A stretch of DNA of 64,000 bases from CAZQBY01 sp964592405 [NCBI: uncultured archaeon] (GCA_964592405.1 CAZQBY010000005.1:1-64000); one strand, 5' to 3'; counted from the first letter of the stretch, positions 44,577-53,304 are shown. Notes: generated by a model not told the origin, from the sequence alone. Numbers and translations are program-made.

Positions 44577-45227
44577 ATGCTTTTTGACCACCACATCCAT
44601 TCCAAATATTCTGCTCTCGACTCCGCTTCGGAGATAGGGGACATAATAACATCAGCCAGAGAGCGGGGACTTGGAGGGATAGCAGTGAGCGATCATGATG
44701 AGATAACCGGGTCGCTTATTGCTGCAAAACGGTCTTCAGACGACCTGATTATAATTCCTTCGGTAGAAATAAGTTCAGCAGATGGGCATATTATCGGATT
44801 TGGCATCAAAAAAAAGATTGAGGCTGCCCTTTCGGCAGAGGAAACCATAAGGAGGATACACCACCTCGGAGGCATAGCTATAGCGGCCCACCCCTACGAT
44901 GTCTTCAGGCACGGTGTAAAGGATCTGTGCTGGAAGCTGGACTTTGATGCCATAGAGGTGAACGGCCACTGTCTTTATGGAAACAGGGAGGCTGAGAGGG
45001 CTGCAAGGGAGCATAAAAAACCACTGGTTGGAGGGAGCGATGCTCACGCATTGGGTGGCATAGGTGTAATAGCAACCGAAGTCAATGGCAACGGAGCAGA
45101 TGAGATTATGCAAAACATCATGGAAGGTAAGTGCAGACCAGTTTACTGCAGGAACAGAATTTCACTCAAAACCTCAATAATTACAGACAAAATCTTTAGA
45201 AAATACCACCTAGCAAGGAGGCTATAG
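44577..45227 (+). CDS. PHP-domain metal-dependent phosphoesterase
   Basis: 216 residues. All PHP metal ligands are visible: HHIHSKYS near the N-terminus, VSDHDEITG, IPSVEISSADGHIIGFG, IAAHPYD and GGSDAHAL. The single-domain size fits the stand-alone PHP family (histidinol-phosphatase/YciV-like), which hydrolyses phosphoesters such as 3',5'-nucleotide bisphosphates. The substrate here is not known. The 3' end overlaps the convergent padR-like gene by 6 bases. Confidence 0.88.
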   Translation: MLFDHHIHSKYSALDSASEIGDIITSARERGLGGIAVSDHDEITGSLIAAKRSSDDLIIIPSVEISSADGHIIGFGIKKKIEAALSAEETIRRIHHLGGIAIAAHPYDVFRHGVKDLCWKLDFDAIEVNGHCLYGNREAERAAREHKKPLVGGSDAHALGGIGVIATEVNGNGADEIMQNIMEGKCRPVYCRNRISLKTSIITDKIFRKYHLARRL

Positions 45228-45530
45228 CTTTGACATTATATTACGGAGAATGGTCTTTCCCCTCTCAAACTCCTCAATTCCTGCCTCTGTAATGTGATAA
45301 TACTTGCGATTGCGGCCATCCACATGTTTGTCTATTTTCCGGACAAGACCCCTATGCCTCAGGGAATACAGAACACGATAAGCCGTCACGTTGCCTGGCT
45401 TGAAACCAAAACGCTTGGCTATGGCCCCTCGCAGTTCATAACCATACATGTCCCCCTCTCTGAGCAGAGAGAGTATGTAAAGCCAGAGATTCTCCTTCGT
45501 AAGCTTATGCATAAGACGTTTGGAAGACAT
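45222..45530 (-). CDS. PadR-family transcriptional regulator
   Basis: 102 residues. A winged helix with the PadR signature: LWLYILSLLREGDMYGYELRGAIAKRFGF, then NVTAYRVLYSLRHRGLVRKIDKHVDGRNRKYYHITEAGIEEFE. The short C-terminal helix is the subfamily 1 dimer arm. It probably represses a nearby or its own promoter. It is divergent from ksgA with a 42-base gap, and AATCATAAATA-like A/T sequence there could hold overlapping promoters. The inducer is unknown. Confidence 0.88.
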   Translation of the reverse strand: MSSKRLMHKLTKENLWLYILSLLREGDMYGYELRGAIAKRFGFKPGNVTAYRVLYSLRHRGLVRKIDKHVDGRNRKYYHITEAGIEEFERGKTILRNIMSKL

Positions 45531-45572
45531 GGTTTATTATGATTTATAGACATAAAACTATGTGAAATCCTG

Positions 45573-46265
45573 ATGGCGAAACTAGGGCAGCATGTCATGG
45601 TTGATAAGCGGGTTTTGGAGAGGATTGCGGACAGCGCACAAATCAGAAAGGGCGACAGGGTGCTGGAGATTGGAGCAGGAGATGGCATTTTGACAGAAGA
45701 ACTTGTAAACAGGGGCGCCCATGTAATTGCAATAGAGATAGACGGGAGACTGTTTGAAAGTCTTAGGGCGAGGTTCCCCAGTCAGCAACTTATCAATGCT
45801 GATGCCCTGCGGGTCAGGTGGCCGCCATTTGACAAGTGTGTTTCCAACCCGCCTTATTCTATTTCCAAGAAGCTTATACTCAAGCTACTCCAACACAATT
45901 TTAAACTTGGAGTTCTTACTCTCCAGAAAGAGTTTGCAGAGAAGCTGGCAGCAAAGCCGGGAGAGAAAAAATATGGAGTTGTATCTGTCTGCACACAGCT
46001 CTGCTGTGATATTGAATTACTTGGCAGGATTCCAAGAAATGCGTTCAGACCACAGCCGAAAGTGGATTCAAGACTCGTTCGCCTCACAACAAGGCTGAGG
46101 CTGGATACCGGCTTCCTCTCATTTGTAAGAGAAATGTTTCAAAAGCGCAACAAAAAAGTTGGTGCTAGAAGGGTCAGAGAGCTCAGGCCAGAGGATTTTT
46201 TAACCCTTTACCAACATAATAAAACCCGGAGCAGACCGGCTCATTGCCAGTTCCCCAGCCTGTGA
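45573..46265 (+). CDS. ksgA: rRNA small subunit adenine dimethyltransferase KsgA/Dim1
   Basis: 230 residues, on the short side for the family. LGQHVMVDKRVLERIADSA opens it. The SAM site is VLEIGAGDGILTEELVNRG with IAIEID. The catalytic NPPY is in CVSNPPYSISKKLILKLL, followed by LQKEFAEKLAAKPGEKKYG and RNAFRPQPKVDSRLVRL. It dimethylates two adjacent adenines near the 3' end of 16S rRNA. The C-terminal helical domain (RELRPEDFLTLYQHNK) is short. It may use a promoter in the padR spacer. Confidence 0.94.
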   Translation: MAKLGQHVMVDKRVLERIADSAQIRKGDRVLEIGAGDGILTEELVNRGAHVIAIEIDGRLFESLRARFPSQQLINADALRVRWPPFDKCVSNPPYSISKKLILKLLQHNFKLGVLTLQKEFAEKLAAKPGEKKYGVVSVCTQLCCDIELLGRIPRNAFRPQPKVDSRLVRLTTRLRLDTGFLSFVREMFQKRNKKVGARRVRELRPEDFLTLYQHNKTRSRPAHCQFPSL

Positions 46266-46514
46266 TTCAAAAGAAACAGTAAAAAATCCTCTAGATACCC
46301 CTCCACTCCGTATGCTCATCAATATCCTTTGTGTATGTGGGTCCCCCATCTGTGATTGGAGGCAGTCTGACCAAAACAAATTTTTGAAAGTGATTAAAAA
46401 TTACCAACAGCGAAGGGCAGAAGCTGAGCATTGGTTAAATATCTATAACATCAAGATATAGTTGGTATAGTTTGTGATGCCTATCAAATTTTTCATCTCT
46501 ATAATCTCTATATA
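46266..46514. other. 249-base intergenic region, mostly unexplained
   Basis: Between ksgA and the Sua5 gene. The right end has CTATAATCTCTATAATGG just at the Sua5 start. A short repeat TATAGTTGGTATAGTTT lies at about 46456-46475, and an inverted pair ATCTATA/TATAGTT near 46441-46462. One 49-codon ATG frame (46312-46461) is open and encodes a CVCG...ICDW start, but has no ribosome site. No stable RNA signature was convincing. Confidence 0.4.
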
Positions 46515-47078
46515 ATGGTTGAGATAATCCAGATCGAAGAGACCCGCCCTTCTTCCATTGCGGAGCGCATAAGGGGGGGTGAGGTGTTCATATACCCGAC
46601 GGATACAGTCTATGGCATAGGCTGCGATGCATTCAACAAAGATTCAGTGAGACGCATATTCAGGATAAAGCAAAGACCCAGGAACAAACCGCTATCGGTG
46701 GCCTTTTGCGACATTGACCAGCTCCTCCGTTGCGTCTCCCTAAGTAGTGGGCAGGAAGCGCTTCTCAGGAAACGGTTGCCCGGACCATATACATTTATAG
46801 TCATGAACAGGACAATACCAAAGATTGTAACCGGTGGGCTGGATACAATCGGTGTCAGAATTCCTGACTACGGGCTGGTGAGAAGGATAATCCGGGAGGC
46901 AGACACGCCAATAGTAACAACCTCGGCTAACATCTCTGGGGAGAGGGCACCCGACTCCCTCCATGAGATATCATGCGATCTTCTCAACAGAGTTGATTTT
47001 GTAATTGACGCCGGGAAATGTGAACTTGGCAGACCCTCGGAAGTCATAGACCTGACAACCGGCAGGAGGCTGCGCTGA
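46515..47078 (+). CDS. Threonylcarbamoyl-AMP synthase (Sua5/YrdC family)
   Basis: 187 residues, single YrdC domain without the Sua5 C-terminal domain. GGEVFIYPTDTVYGIGCDAF holds the conserved nucleotide-site residues, then RIFRIKQRPRNKPLSVAF with the K-x-R near residue 50, LLRKRLPGPYTFIV, IGVRIPDYG and IVTTSANISGERAP. It makes threonylcarbamoyl-AMP from Thr, bicarbonate and ATP for t6A37 in ANN-reading tRNAs such as the Ile, Thr and Met tRNAs of this window. It ends DLTTGRRLR. Co-directional with the GCS2-like gene 57 bases downstream. Confidence 0.93.
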   Translation: MVEIIQIEETRPSSIAERIRGGEVFIYPTDTVYGIGCDAFNKDSVRRIFRIKQRPRNKPLSVAFCDIDQLLRCVSLSSGQEALLRKRLPGPYTFIVMNRTIPKIVTGGLDTIGVRIPDYGLVRRIIREADTPIVTTSANISGERAPDSLHEISCDLLNRVDFVIDAGKCELGRPSEVIDLTTGRRLR

Positions 47079-47135
47079 AGATTCCTATAGTATCCGCGAT
47101 CCGGACTTTTTACTCCTGCCGGATAAACTAATGAA

Positions 47136-48551
47136 ATGGCTCTGAGCTCGGTATTGAGGAAGGTTGATGAAAAAAAGGGCAGTATAATAAAACTGAAGGA
47201 AAAGGCATCCATCTCACATTTCAGGAGAGAGAGATCCAAGACCGGATTTGAGGTCGAATTTTTGCTAGTCGACGGCAAAGGGCGCGTGTCCAACAGGGCA
47301 GACTCTGTCATCAGGCATATAAAAGACAACAGCATAGCCAATGAAGTCATAAGGGAATGTTGTCATTCCTATATTGAGATGGGGGTATATCCGAGGATAT
47401 ACGTGCGTAATGTGGCAACAAAGTTCCTTGGAGATATGCTTAGTGTCCTGGATGTTGTCGAGGGACTGGGCCTGCAGATATTCCCTTTGGCCATGTATCC
47501 TTACAATTACAGGCCAAAGATGAGATGTGATGGGTGGTATGGGCTCAAGAAAAAAATCTTCGGCAAAAAGTGGGAATATGCCGGCAGATGTGCTGGCTTC
47601 CATCTTCATTATTCATTACCCAAGGGGATATTCAGTTATGAGGACCGCCATCTGGTCAAAGATGCACTGCAATCTGAGAAGGAGAAGACTCTGAATTCCT
47701 ATAATTTTGCAATTGCAATCGACCCGGCCCTGACAGCATTCACACAATCCTCACCACTTTTCAACGGAAGATTTCTGGGCAAGGATTCAAGATTGCTCCT
47801 ATACAGAGGAGGTAAGACTCTGGGATACGATGGCCTCTATACTGACTATCCGCTGTTTGGTGCACTGTCGGGTTACATATACAGCTACGAGGATCTCATA
47901 GATCTGGTTTCAATGCGCCATCGGGAGTGGCTCAGGATTGTCAAAAGCGCTGGAGGGGATGTAACCATCCTGGAAAACAAAAACAAACTGGATTTTGCTT
48001 GGAACCCTGTGAAGATAAACAAGGTTGGATCAATAGAATTGCGCAATATGGACATGAACATGCCCTCAATTTTGATGGCAGTGGCAGTCTTGGTGAAATA
48101 CGCTTTGAGGGATATCCAGAGGGAGGGACTGAGGGTTGTGCCGGACATCCTAGCTATAGACGAACCATTCAGATTTGAGGATGATACCATATATATCCCC
48201 CCATTCAGACATGTGAGTGATAGGTTACAGAAGGGAGTAGCACTGGAGGGATTTGAGAACGATCTGGTTTATGCCTACTGTAAGAGGTTTTTTGCATTAT
48301 GTCTGCATTTCGTTAACAGGAAGTATTATCCGGTCCTAAAACCTATTAAGGAGATGCTTAAGGGGAGAAAAACAGTCTCTGATGAGATTATAAACATGAT
48401 AAAAAAGAGGGGCCATGATTGCAGAGGGGAGGTGCCTGAGCAAATCCTGAGGGAAATTGTTCTTTATTACTCAGGGAGACTTAGGCGCGATATAAACAAA
48501 ACAAGAAGGCTTATGGAATCCCTGACTGAGGAGGAGCGCGTCTGGCTCTAG
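47136..48551 (+). CDS. GCS2-like (glutamate-cysteine ligase family 2) protein
   Basis: 471 residues. Matches to the GCS2/YbdK carboxylate-amine ligase pattern are weak but ordered: GFEVEFLLVDGKG near residue 37, SYIEMGVYPRIYVRN, AGFHLHYSLP near 155, DPALTAFTQSSPLFNGRFLGKD and VGSIELRNMDMN near 305. The last 110 residues are an unfamiliar helical extension. Such enzymes join the gamma-carboxyl of Glu to an amine (often Cys) with ATP. Most archaea lack glutathione, so the true amine substrate is open. The 3' end overlaps the convergent M20 gene by 4 bases. Confidence 0.7.
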   Translation: MALSSVLRKVDEKKGSIIKLKEKASISHFRRERSKTGFEVEFLLVDGKGRVSNRADSVIRHIKDNSIANEVIRECCHSYIEMGVYPRIYVRNVATKFLGDMLSVLDVVEGLGLQIFPLAMYPYNYRPKMRCDGWYGLKKKIFGKKWEYAGRCAGFHLHYSLPKGIFSYEDRHLVKDALQSEKEKTLNSYNFAIAIDPALTAFTQSSPLFNGRFLGKDSRLLLYRGGKTLGYDGLYTDYPLFGALSGYIYSYEDLIDLVSMRHREWLRIVKSAGGDVTILENKNKLDFAWNPVKINKVGSIELRNMDMNMPSILMAVAVLVKYALRDIQREGLRVVPDILAIDEPFRFEDDTIYIPPFRHVSDRLQKGVALEGFENDLVYAYCKRFFALCLHFVNRKYYPVLKPIKEMLKGRKTVSDEIINMIKKRGHDCRGEVPEQILREIVLYYSGRLRRDINKTRRLMESLTEEERVWL

Positions 48552-49660
48552 GATAGAAAGCTGCGAGTGAAACCAATTATTGCTTCTGTCGCCTTTACCA
48601 TCCCGGGTATTAATGCATATTCTCCTGGTTTGTGAGCCTGATTATTCTCACCGGGGCCAAATATTATAGCGGGGGTACCTCGTCTGTAGAAATACTCTGA
48701 GTCTGCCCTTCCCAGTGCTATCATCACCTCAACATTCTCTCCAAAACTTTTTTGGATGCTCTCCTGAAAGGCTTTGACAAATCTTGAGTCCTCATCAAGG
48801 AAATAGCCAGGAGAGAAATAGGGTATCTCCACATCTGCCCTCACACCAGACTGTTTAATGGCCCTCGTAATCTTGCTTTTGACATCCTCCCTCCCGGGAA
48901 GTGTCCTGTAGTCCACAGTGACCTTGCAGAGCGAGGGTATGATGTTGGTGGCGGGTGAGTTACTATTTATCCCGACTATGGAAAGCGTTTCTGGCAGTTC
49001 CCTGCCAAAGTAGTGGCCCCTGAGCAGGTCGTGCTCTTTCAGATGCTGCACAAGCTTCACTGCCTCTTCTATTGCATTCTTTCCAGTATGGGGCCTAGAT
49101 GAGTGTGTGCTCTTGCCTCTGACATCTATCTGCAGTATCATCCTCCCCCTGCATCCAGCTGATATCTTGGGAACCCCTTTATACATGGTTGGTTCGAGCA
49201 CTATACAACCATCTGCCGTATAACGCTCTGCCGCGTACATACTTCCCTTCGGCAGGCGCCTGTTCTTCAGGACCGATTCCTCAGCTACAGTAAAGGCTAG
49301 AATGAGCTTACCTTTCAGTTCTCTCTCGTCAATGCTCTTTGCAATCTCCATCATAGAGGCCACTCCGGCTTTGCAATCGGAGGCTCCCAGACCGATTATC
49401 CTGTTCCCTCTTATCTCACCAGAATATGGATCACTGTTATATCCCTGTGGTGGGACCGTGTCCAGATGCGCATTGAGCATAAGCGACTTTCTACCAGAGC
49501 CCAGCTCGGTGTAAACACTGCCAACTTCGTCAGTTATAGTCCGGATACCGAAACCCTCCAGGTCGTTCTGCACGAACCTTGCTATAGTCCCTTCACTGCC
49601 TGTGATGCTGGGAATGCGGATAAGCTCCTGCAGGGTCTTCACTAACCGCTTTCTGTCCAT
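48548..49660 (-). CDS. M20-family metallopeptidase/deacylase (ArgE/DapE-like)
   Basis: 370 residues. Metal ligands and catalytic residues in order are: LNAHLDTVPP (His and catalytic Asp), GLGASDCKAGVASMME (bridging Asp), FTVAEES (Glu pair), CIVLEPTMYKGVP (Glu) and FGPGENNQAHKPGEYAL (final His). A dimerisation insert (GRGRMILQ-like CRGRMILQIDVRGKSTHSSRPHTG) lies in the middle. The family removes acyl groups from amino acids or cuts short peptides. The chain starts IRIPSITGSEGTIARFV, like ArgE/DapE. It is divergent from the C/D sRNA to its right. Confidence 0.88.
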   Translation of the reverse strand: MDRKRLVKTLQELIRIPSITGSEGTIARFVQNDLEGFGIRTITDEVGSVYTELGSGRKSLMLNAHLDTVPPQGYNSDPYSGEIRGNRIIGLGASDCKAGVASMMEIAKSIDERELKGKLILAFTVAEESVLKNRRLPKGSMYAAERYTADGCIVLEPTMYKGVPKISAGCRGRMILQIDVRGKSTHSSRPHTGKNAIEEAVKLVQHLKEHDLLRGHYFGRELPETLSIVGINSNSPATNIIPSLCKVTVDYRTLPGREDVKSKITRAIKQSGVRADVEIPYFSPGYFLDEDSRFVKAFQESIQKSFGENVEVMIALGRADSEYFYRRGTPAIIFGPGENNQAHKPGEYALIPGMVKATEAIIGFTRSFLS

Positions 49661-49694
49661 CGGACTGGTATTTTATGCTTAGTGGATGAAAAAT

Positions 49695-49769
49695 AAGCGG
49701 TGATGAAGCGAACAACCACTGAGGCTTTCGCAAGAAAGCCGGTGATGAGCCTTATGAGCACTGAAAGTC
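49695..49769 (+). ncRNA. C/D box guide sRNA (2'-O-methylation guide)
   Basis: A complete box pattern: C GTGATGA 49700-49706, 12-nt guide, D' CTGA 49719-49722, 19-nt spacer with a GGCTTTC-GCAA-GAAAGCC hairpin, C' GTGATGA 49742-49748, 12-nt guide, D CTGA 49761-49764. The first guide AGCGAACAACCA is complementary to a TGGTTGTTCGCT target, close to the 23S rRNA helix-92 loop, and its fifth base before D' falls on U2552 (E. coli numbering). The second guide GCCTTATGAGCA pairs with GCTCATAA around a CAT anticodon, with the fifth base on C34. A TATA-like GTATTTTATGC lies about 25 bases upstream. Confidence 0.88.
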
Positions 49770-49791
49770 ATGCCTGTCGCAAGGTCCGCTT

Positions 49792-50544
49792 TCACATACC
49801 CTCTTCATAAAACCTTCTAAATGTAATTCCAAGCTCCCTGGAATCCTTTCCTTCTTTCCACTGCTTTTTGCGCTTCAGTTCTTCTATCCTCTCTCTTAGG
49901 GTCTGTCCAACCTGTATTAGGAATTTTTGTCTTACCCTGTATGGATAGTGCGGTTCCCTCTCCATCATCAATTCCATGAGGGCTGCTGGATAGGGATCTG
50001 CGAGATATTTTCGGCCACCCCATTCGAACATAACCAGAGAGTGCGGGGTATTGACATCCGATATGGTGCGCACATGCCTGACTCCTTTGGCTCCCTTGGC
50101 CTTTAGGGCGGCTATCAGGGCATCACACCCACTCTTACATCCCCATGCCGGATAAGGTTCTGTTCCCCTAGACCTTATGAATGGTGCAGGTATCCTCCCT
50201 GTTGTAAAGATATCATGTGCAGTTTGGTTATCATATACATGTTTTAGGACAGCCCTGTTTTTCTCCGGCGTGTAAAACCCACGAATCGATTCGATCATAC
50301 GATGGATTCCATCAATACTGTCTGGGAAGCTTCTTGCAAATTCCCTAACAGCACCGGTTACTCTTGTGGGATTCGTCATGCTCCTCAATAAACGTCTCCG
50401 CCCCTTTCCAGTTTTCTTAATAGCCCTCTCAGCTATATATTTTCGGCGGTATTGTGAGAAATAAGTGGAATACATCCTCTGGCGCTCATCTTTGCTCAGC
50501 GACAGTCTTCTCCTCCGCTTCTCCGGTTTCTTCTGAGGTGTCAT
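49792..50544 (-). CDS. Transglutaminase-like (Cys-His-Asp) protein
   Basis: 250 residues. A very basic N-terminus (about 60 residues, RRRRLSLSKDERQRM, KKTGKGRRRLL) precedes a transglutaminase-type fold: WGCKSGCDALIAALKAKG with a Cys at the helix start, HSLVMFEWGGRKYLADPYP with His and then Asp at the expected spacing. The C-terminal helix is Lys/Arg-rich. Whether it cuts peptides or cross-links is unknown. It lies 15 bases downstream of the polB gene on the same strand, so the two are probably co-transcribed. The basic N-terminus suggests nucleic-acid or membrane contact. Confidence 0.75.
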   Translation of the reverse strand: MTPQKKPEKRRRRLSLSKDERQRMYSTYFSQYRRKYIAERAIKKTGKGRRRLLRSMTNPTRVTGAVREFARSFPDSIDGIHRMIESIRGFYTPEKNRAVLKHVYDNQTAHDIFTTGRIPAPFIRSRGTEPYPAWGCKSGCDALIAALKAKGAKGVRHVRTISDVNTPHSLVMFEWGGRKYLADPYPAALMELMMEREPHYPYRVRQKFLIQVGQTLRERIEELKRKKQWKEGKDSRELGITFRRFYEEGM

Positions 50545-50559
50545 TTCCTCTCACTATTT

Positions 50560-52875
50560 TCACCAGTCTGACAAGGACATCTGTCTGCCCATCCCCTTCA
50601 GCTCCTCCTCCTGATAGCCAAGTGCCTCCAATATGCGCATGACTGCTGGCAGGACCTGATTGTTGATGTAGTACTCGGCGTCGTAGTCGTTCTCGTCAAC
50701 GAAGGCCAGCATCTCTGCCTTGTCGCTTATGGAAGAACCTTTTTTGGTTATGATGTACTGGATAACATCGCCCACCTGGACTTTTTTACCCCTTTTCTGG
50801 GCCTTTTTCGCTGCCATGACATGGGGGCCTATATTCTCATAGTCACCCAAAGAGCGTGTCAGTTGGGTGTGGATTATAAGATCCTTCAGGGGGACCCGGC
50901 CCTCCCGCAATTCCTGAACAACGCCCTTCACAATCTCCGCTGCCTTTTGCGGATTATTTTCCCACAGGATTGTGTTGAGGACGCGCTCCTGTGTCCTCTT
51001 GGCTATGGGGGCCCAGTCACGGCGCCTGGTTTCCAGCCCCCTCACCATCAGGCGCTTGTTGGAATCTATCAGTGCATACCTCTTTTTTGTTACAAAAACC
51101 CCCCTTGGATAATAACCCTCAAACTCCAGCTCCATGGCGGGCGGTAGTTTGCTGTTTATTTTTCTCAGGAAATCGTTTTTCATCTGTTCTAGTTTCTTTC
51201 TCACCGGAAGGCCTGGTATGGAAATCATCAGACTGTCGGTATCTCCATACACAACATTATAGCCTTCCTTTTCCGCTGTCTTTATTGTATCCTTTATGTA
51301 TTCTCTGCCCCATGCAGCAACCGAGCTGGCACACTCATTGTTATACCATCTTGCACGGGAGAAACCCATATATCCGTAAGCACTGTTGGCCAGAATCTTC
51401 AATGCCTGCTGCCGGGCGTCCAGACTCTTTATCCTTGTCTCGTCGCCCTTTGCTTCAATAAGCTTCTTCAGTTCAAGTTTGACCTTGGCCCGGCTTTTTA
51501 GTATCCCCTCCAAGAGCTCTGGTATGAGGCCCTTTCGTTTCTTGCAGAACCTTGCACCGTTTGGAGACACATGGGCATCGTCCTTGCAGCACTCGCAGTT
51601 TATTGTTGAGGGATCAACATTATGTGCGATTATTATAGAGGGGTATAGCGACCGGAAATCAAAGACAAGGATGTTATCATGAATTCCCTTCTTTGGCTCA
51701 ACAACATAGGCTCCCTCATAGGTGTCCTTCTTCCGGCGGGCGTATTCCCTCTCATCCGGCTTTGACGGAACCAAAATCCCCTTGTCGTGCGCAATCTTCA
51801 TCAGGAGCCACTCAATGGCATTGCCAGTCCCCATACGGGATACCTCAAATATCGGTTGACGTATAAGCTGGGCCAGCTCATATTGTGTCGGCAGGACCTC
51901 CACAGCTATCCTCAGGCACGAATCCGCATCGGAAATAGCGTAATCAAAAACCATGTCAGTGTTCTCTCCCTTATCCCACCATTCACTTATCCTCTCAACA
52001 TCTATGTCCGGCTTTTCTTCGTCAAAGAGTGCCCGGTGGACATCCTCAAGTGTGTAGCGTGGCAAATGGAACATCCTGCGACAGATTGGGTAGAGGTCTA
52101 CATGCGGTCTTCCAGTAACGCGCGCTCCCATCTCCATGCCCCTGCGCTCCAGCTTGACTACGTAATCTGCAGCCCCCATGTTCAGGGGAATACCAAGGGC
52201 CTCTGAACACTCCTTCAATACAGGAAAATCAAAGTTGTCACCATTATAGGTAACTAGCAGGTCTATACCCTGCTTCCTTACAGTGTCTATGAGAGCCTGT
52301 ATTATGGCCTTCTCATCAGAAAGGTTTTCAACAATACTATTCTTTGAATCATACTTGTAGTTCCAGACTTTCCGAAGACCTGTACTGTCCGAGTAACTTA
52401 TGACTATTGGCCGGGTTTTTCCTCCACTCTGGACGGTTTCAATATCAAAGGCAGCTATCCTGAGAAGATCATTACGCGCCCCCTTCATCGGAACCAGATC
52501 TGAATCTATGATATACCTCTGGACAAAACGTATGTCGTCCTCCCGCGTCTCAAGACAGTTTTTGAGTTCTGATATGCTGCCACGTATCTGTGGAACATTC
52601 CGCGGATGCCCAACGACTATTCTAATCACATCCACCTCATTTGTGATATCTGTCTTCCTGACTATCTCTGCCTTTTTGATCTGCGGAAAACCGGCAGATT
52701 CTATTTCCCTGAGAAGGTCCTGCACGCTGGTCTTGGGCAGAGCAAAAAAATAGGGCTCAAAGCCCTGCACCTCTTTTATCTCCTTATCTCCACCTCTTTT
52801 TGAAGAGGGGTAAAAGAGCTCAATGACTGCCTTATCATCTTCAGTCTTGTATGCCGCATCGAGAAGGATGTCCAT
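50560..52875 (-). CDS. polB: Family B DNA polymerase (PolB)
   Basis: 771 residues, no intein. The N-terminal uracil-sensing-like domain precedes the 3'-5' exonuclease (Exo I AAFDIETVQ near 143, Exo II VTYNGDNFDFPVL, Exo III YAISDA). Polymerase motifs are A DFRSLYPSIIIAHN near 407, B KILANSAYGYMGF and C VYGDTDS near 545, with ARWYNNECASSVAAWGR. The C-terminus ends QMSLSDW, a PCNA-interacting (PIP) box. It is a replicative or repair polymerase. It is divergent from a coiled-coil gene across about 100 A/T-rich bases. Confidence 0.97.
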   Translation of the reverse strand: MDILLDAAYKTEDDKAVIELFYPSSKRGGDKEIKEVQGFEPYFFALPKTSVQDLLREIESAGFPQIKKAEIVRKTDITNEVDVIRIVVGHPRNVPQIRGSISELKNCLETREDDIRFVQRYIIDSDLVPMKGARNDLLRIAAFDIETVQSGGKTRPIVISYSDSTGLRKVWNYKYDSKNSIVENLSDEKAIIQALIDTVRKQGIDLLVTYNGDNFDFPVLKECSEALGIPLNMGAADYVVKLERRGMEMGARVTGRPHVDLYPICRRMFHLPRYTLEDVHRALFDEEKPDIDVERISEWWDKGENTDMVFDYAISDADSCLRIAVEVLPTQYELAQLIRQPIFEVSRMGTGNAIEWLLMKIAHDKGILVPSKPDEREYARRKKDTYEGAYVVEPKKGIHDNILVFDFRSLYPSIIIAHNVDPSTINCECCKDDAHVSPNGARFCKKRKGLIPELLEGILKSRAKVKLELKKLIEAKGDETRIKSLDARQQALKILANSAYGYMGFSRARWYNNECASSVAAWGREYIKDTIKTAEKEGYNVVYGDTDSLMISIPGLPVRKKLEQMKNDFLRKINSKLPPAMELEFEGYYPRGVFVTKKRYALIDSNKRLMVRGLETRRRDWAPIAKRTQERVLNTILWENNPQKAAEIVKGVVQELREGRVPLKDLIIHTQLTRSLGDYENIGPHVMAAKKAQKRGKKVQVGDVIQYIITKKGSSISDKAEMLAFVDENDYDAEYYINNQVLPAVMRILEALGYQEEELKGMGRQMSLSDW

Positions 52876-52979
52876 TTAAGGCCTTAGGATAAAGATTTTT
52901 AATAACTTTACAACAGGATTAATATATACCACAACCACCGCTCTTGCCTTTTTATTTCACATAATATAAAAGAAGTGGA
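52876..52979. promoter_or_regulatory. A/T-rich divergent promoter space of polB
   Basis: TTTTTAATAAC at about 52896-52906 and TTAATATATACC at about 52918-52930 are TATA-like; the first suits polB leftward and the second, with ATAATATAAAAG at 52960-52971, suits the rightward small gene at 52980. No further element was seen. Confidence 0.4.
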
Positions 52980-53297
52980 ATGAGCAGACGGGAGCATGGT
53001 GAGAAAAGAGAAGAGCGCAGACCTAAGGGGAAAAAGGGTGAACTGCAACGGCAGCTGGAGCTTGTTAGCAGTCTTGTCGAGCAGGTCAGGGCCATGGACT
53101 CGGAAATCGACCTTATAAAACAAAAAATCAACCTCATAATCAGAGAGATAAAAATCCTCAAACGGGCCGTCCTCGTGGAAAAAAAGGAGATCAAGGAGCT
53201 GAAAGTTGAAGAAGAGAAGGACAAGAGCCGGTTTGAGAGTATTCTTGGCATACTCAGGGGTTCAAAAGAGGGGGAAGAAGGGTCGGAAACCCCGTAA
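52980..53297 (+). CDS. Small coiled-coil protein
   Basis: 105 residues, not recognised. A charged start (MSRREHGEKREERRPKGKKG) is followed by one continuous heptad-like helix (about residues 22-85) with regular Leu/Ile/Val: LQRQLELVSSLVEQV, LIKQKINLIIREIKILKRAVL, EIKELKVEEEKDK. The end is FESILGILRGSKEGEEGSETP. This suggests a soluble homodimer or a partner of a larger complex. Very short genes next to polB are sometimes unknown replisome accessories, but there is no evidence beyond position. Confidence 0.65.
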   Translation: MSRREHGEKREERRPKGKKGELQRQLELVSSLVEQVRAMDSEIDLIKQKINLIIREIKILKRAVLVEKKEIKELKVEEEKDKSRFESILGILRGSKEGEEGSETP

Positions 53298-53304
53298 CGG
53301 GCAA

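Noticed and set aside
46340-46435. Second C/D box sRNA (GTGATTG, CTGA, GTGATTA, CTGA)
   Set aside because: Both C boxes deviate at key positions and the second guide would be about 28 nt long, unlike the perfect example at 49695.
46312-46461. 49-codon small ORF with a Cys-rich start
   Set aside because: An open frame of this size in a 249-base gap is likely by chance; it has no ribosome site or recognisable promoter and no family match that I know.
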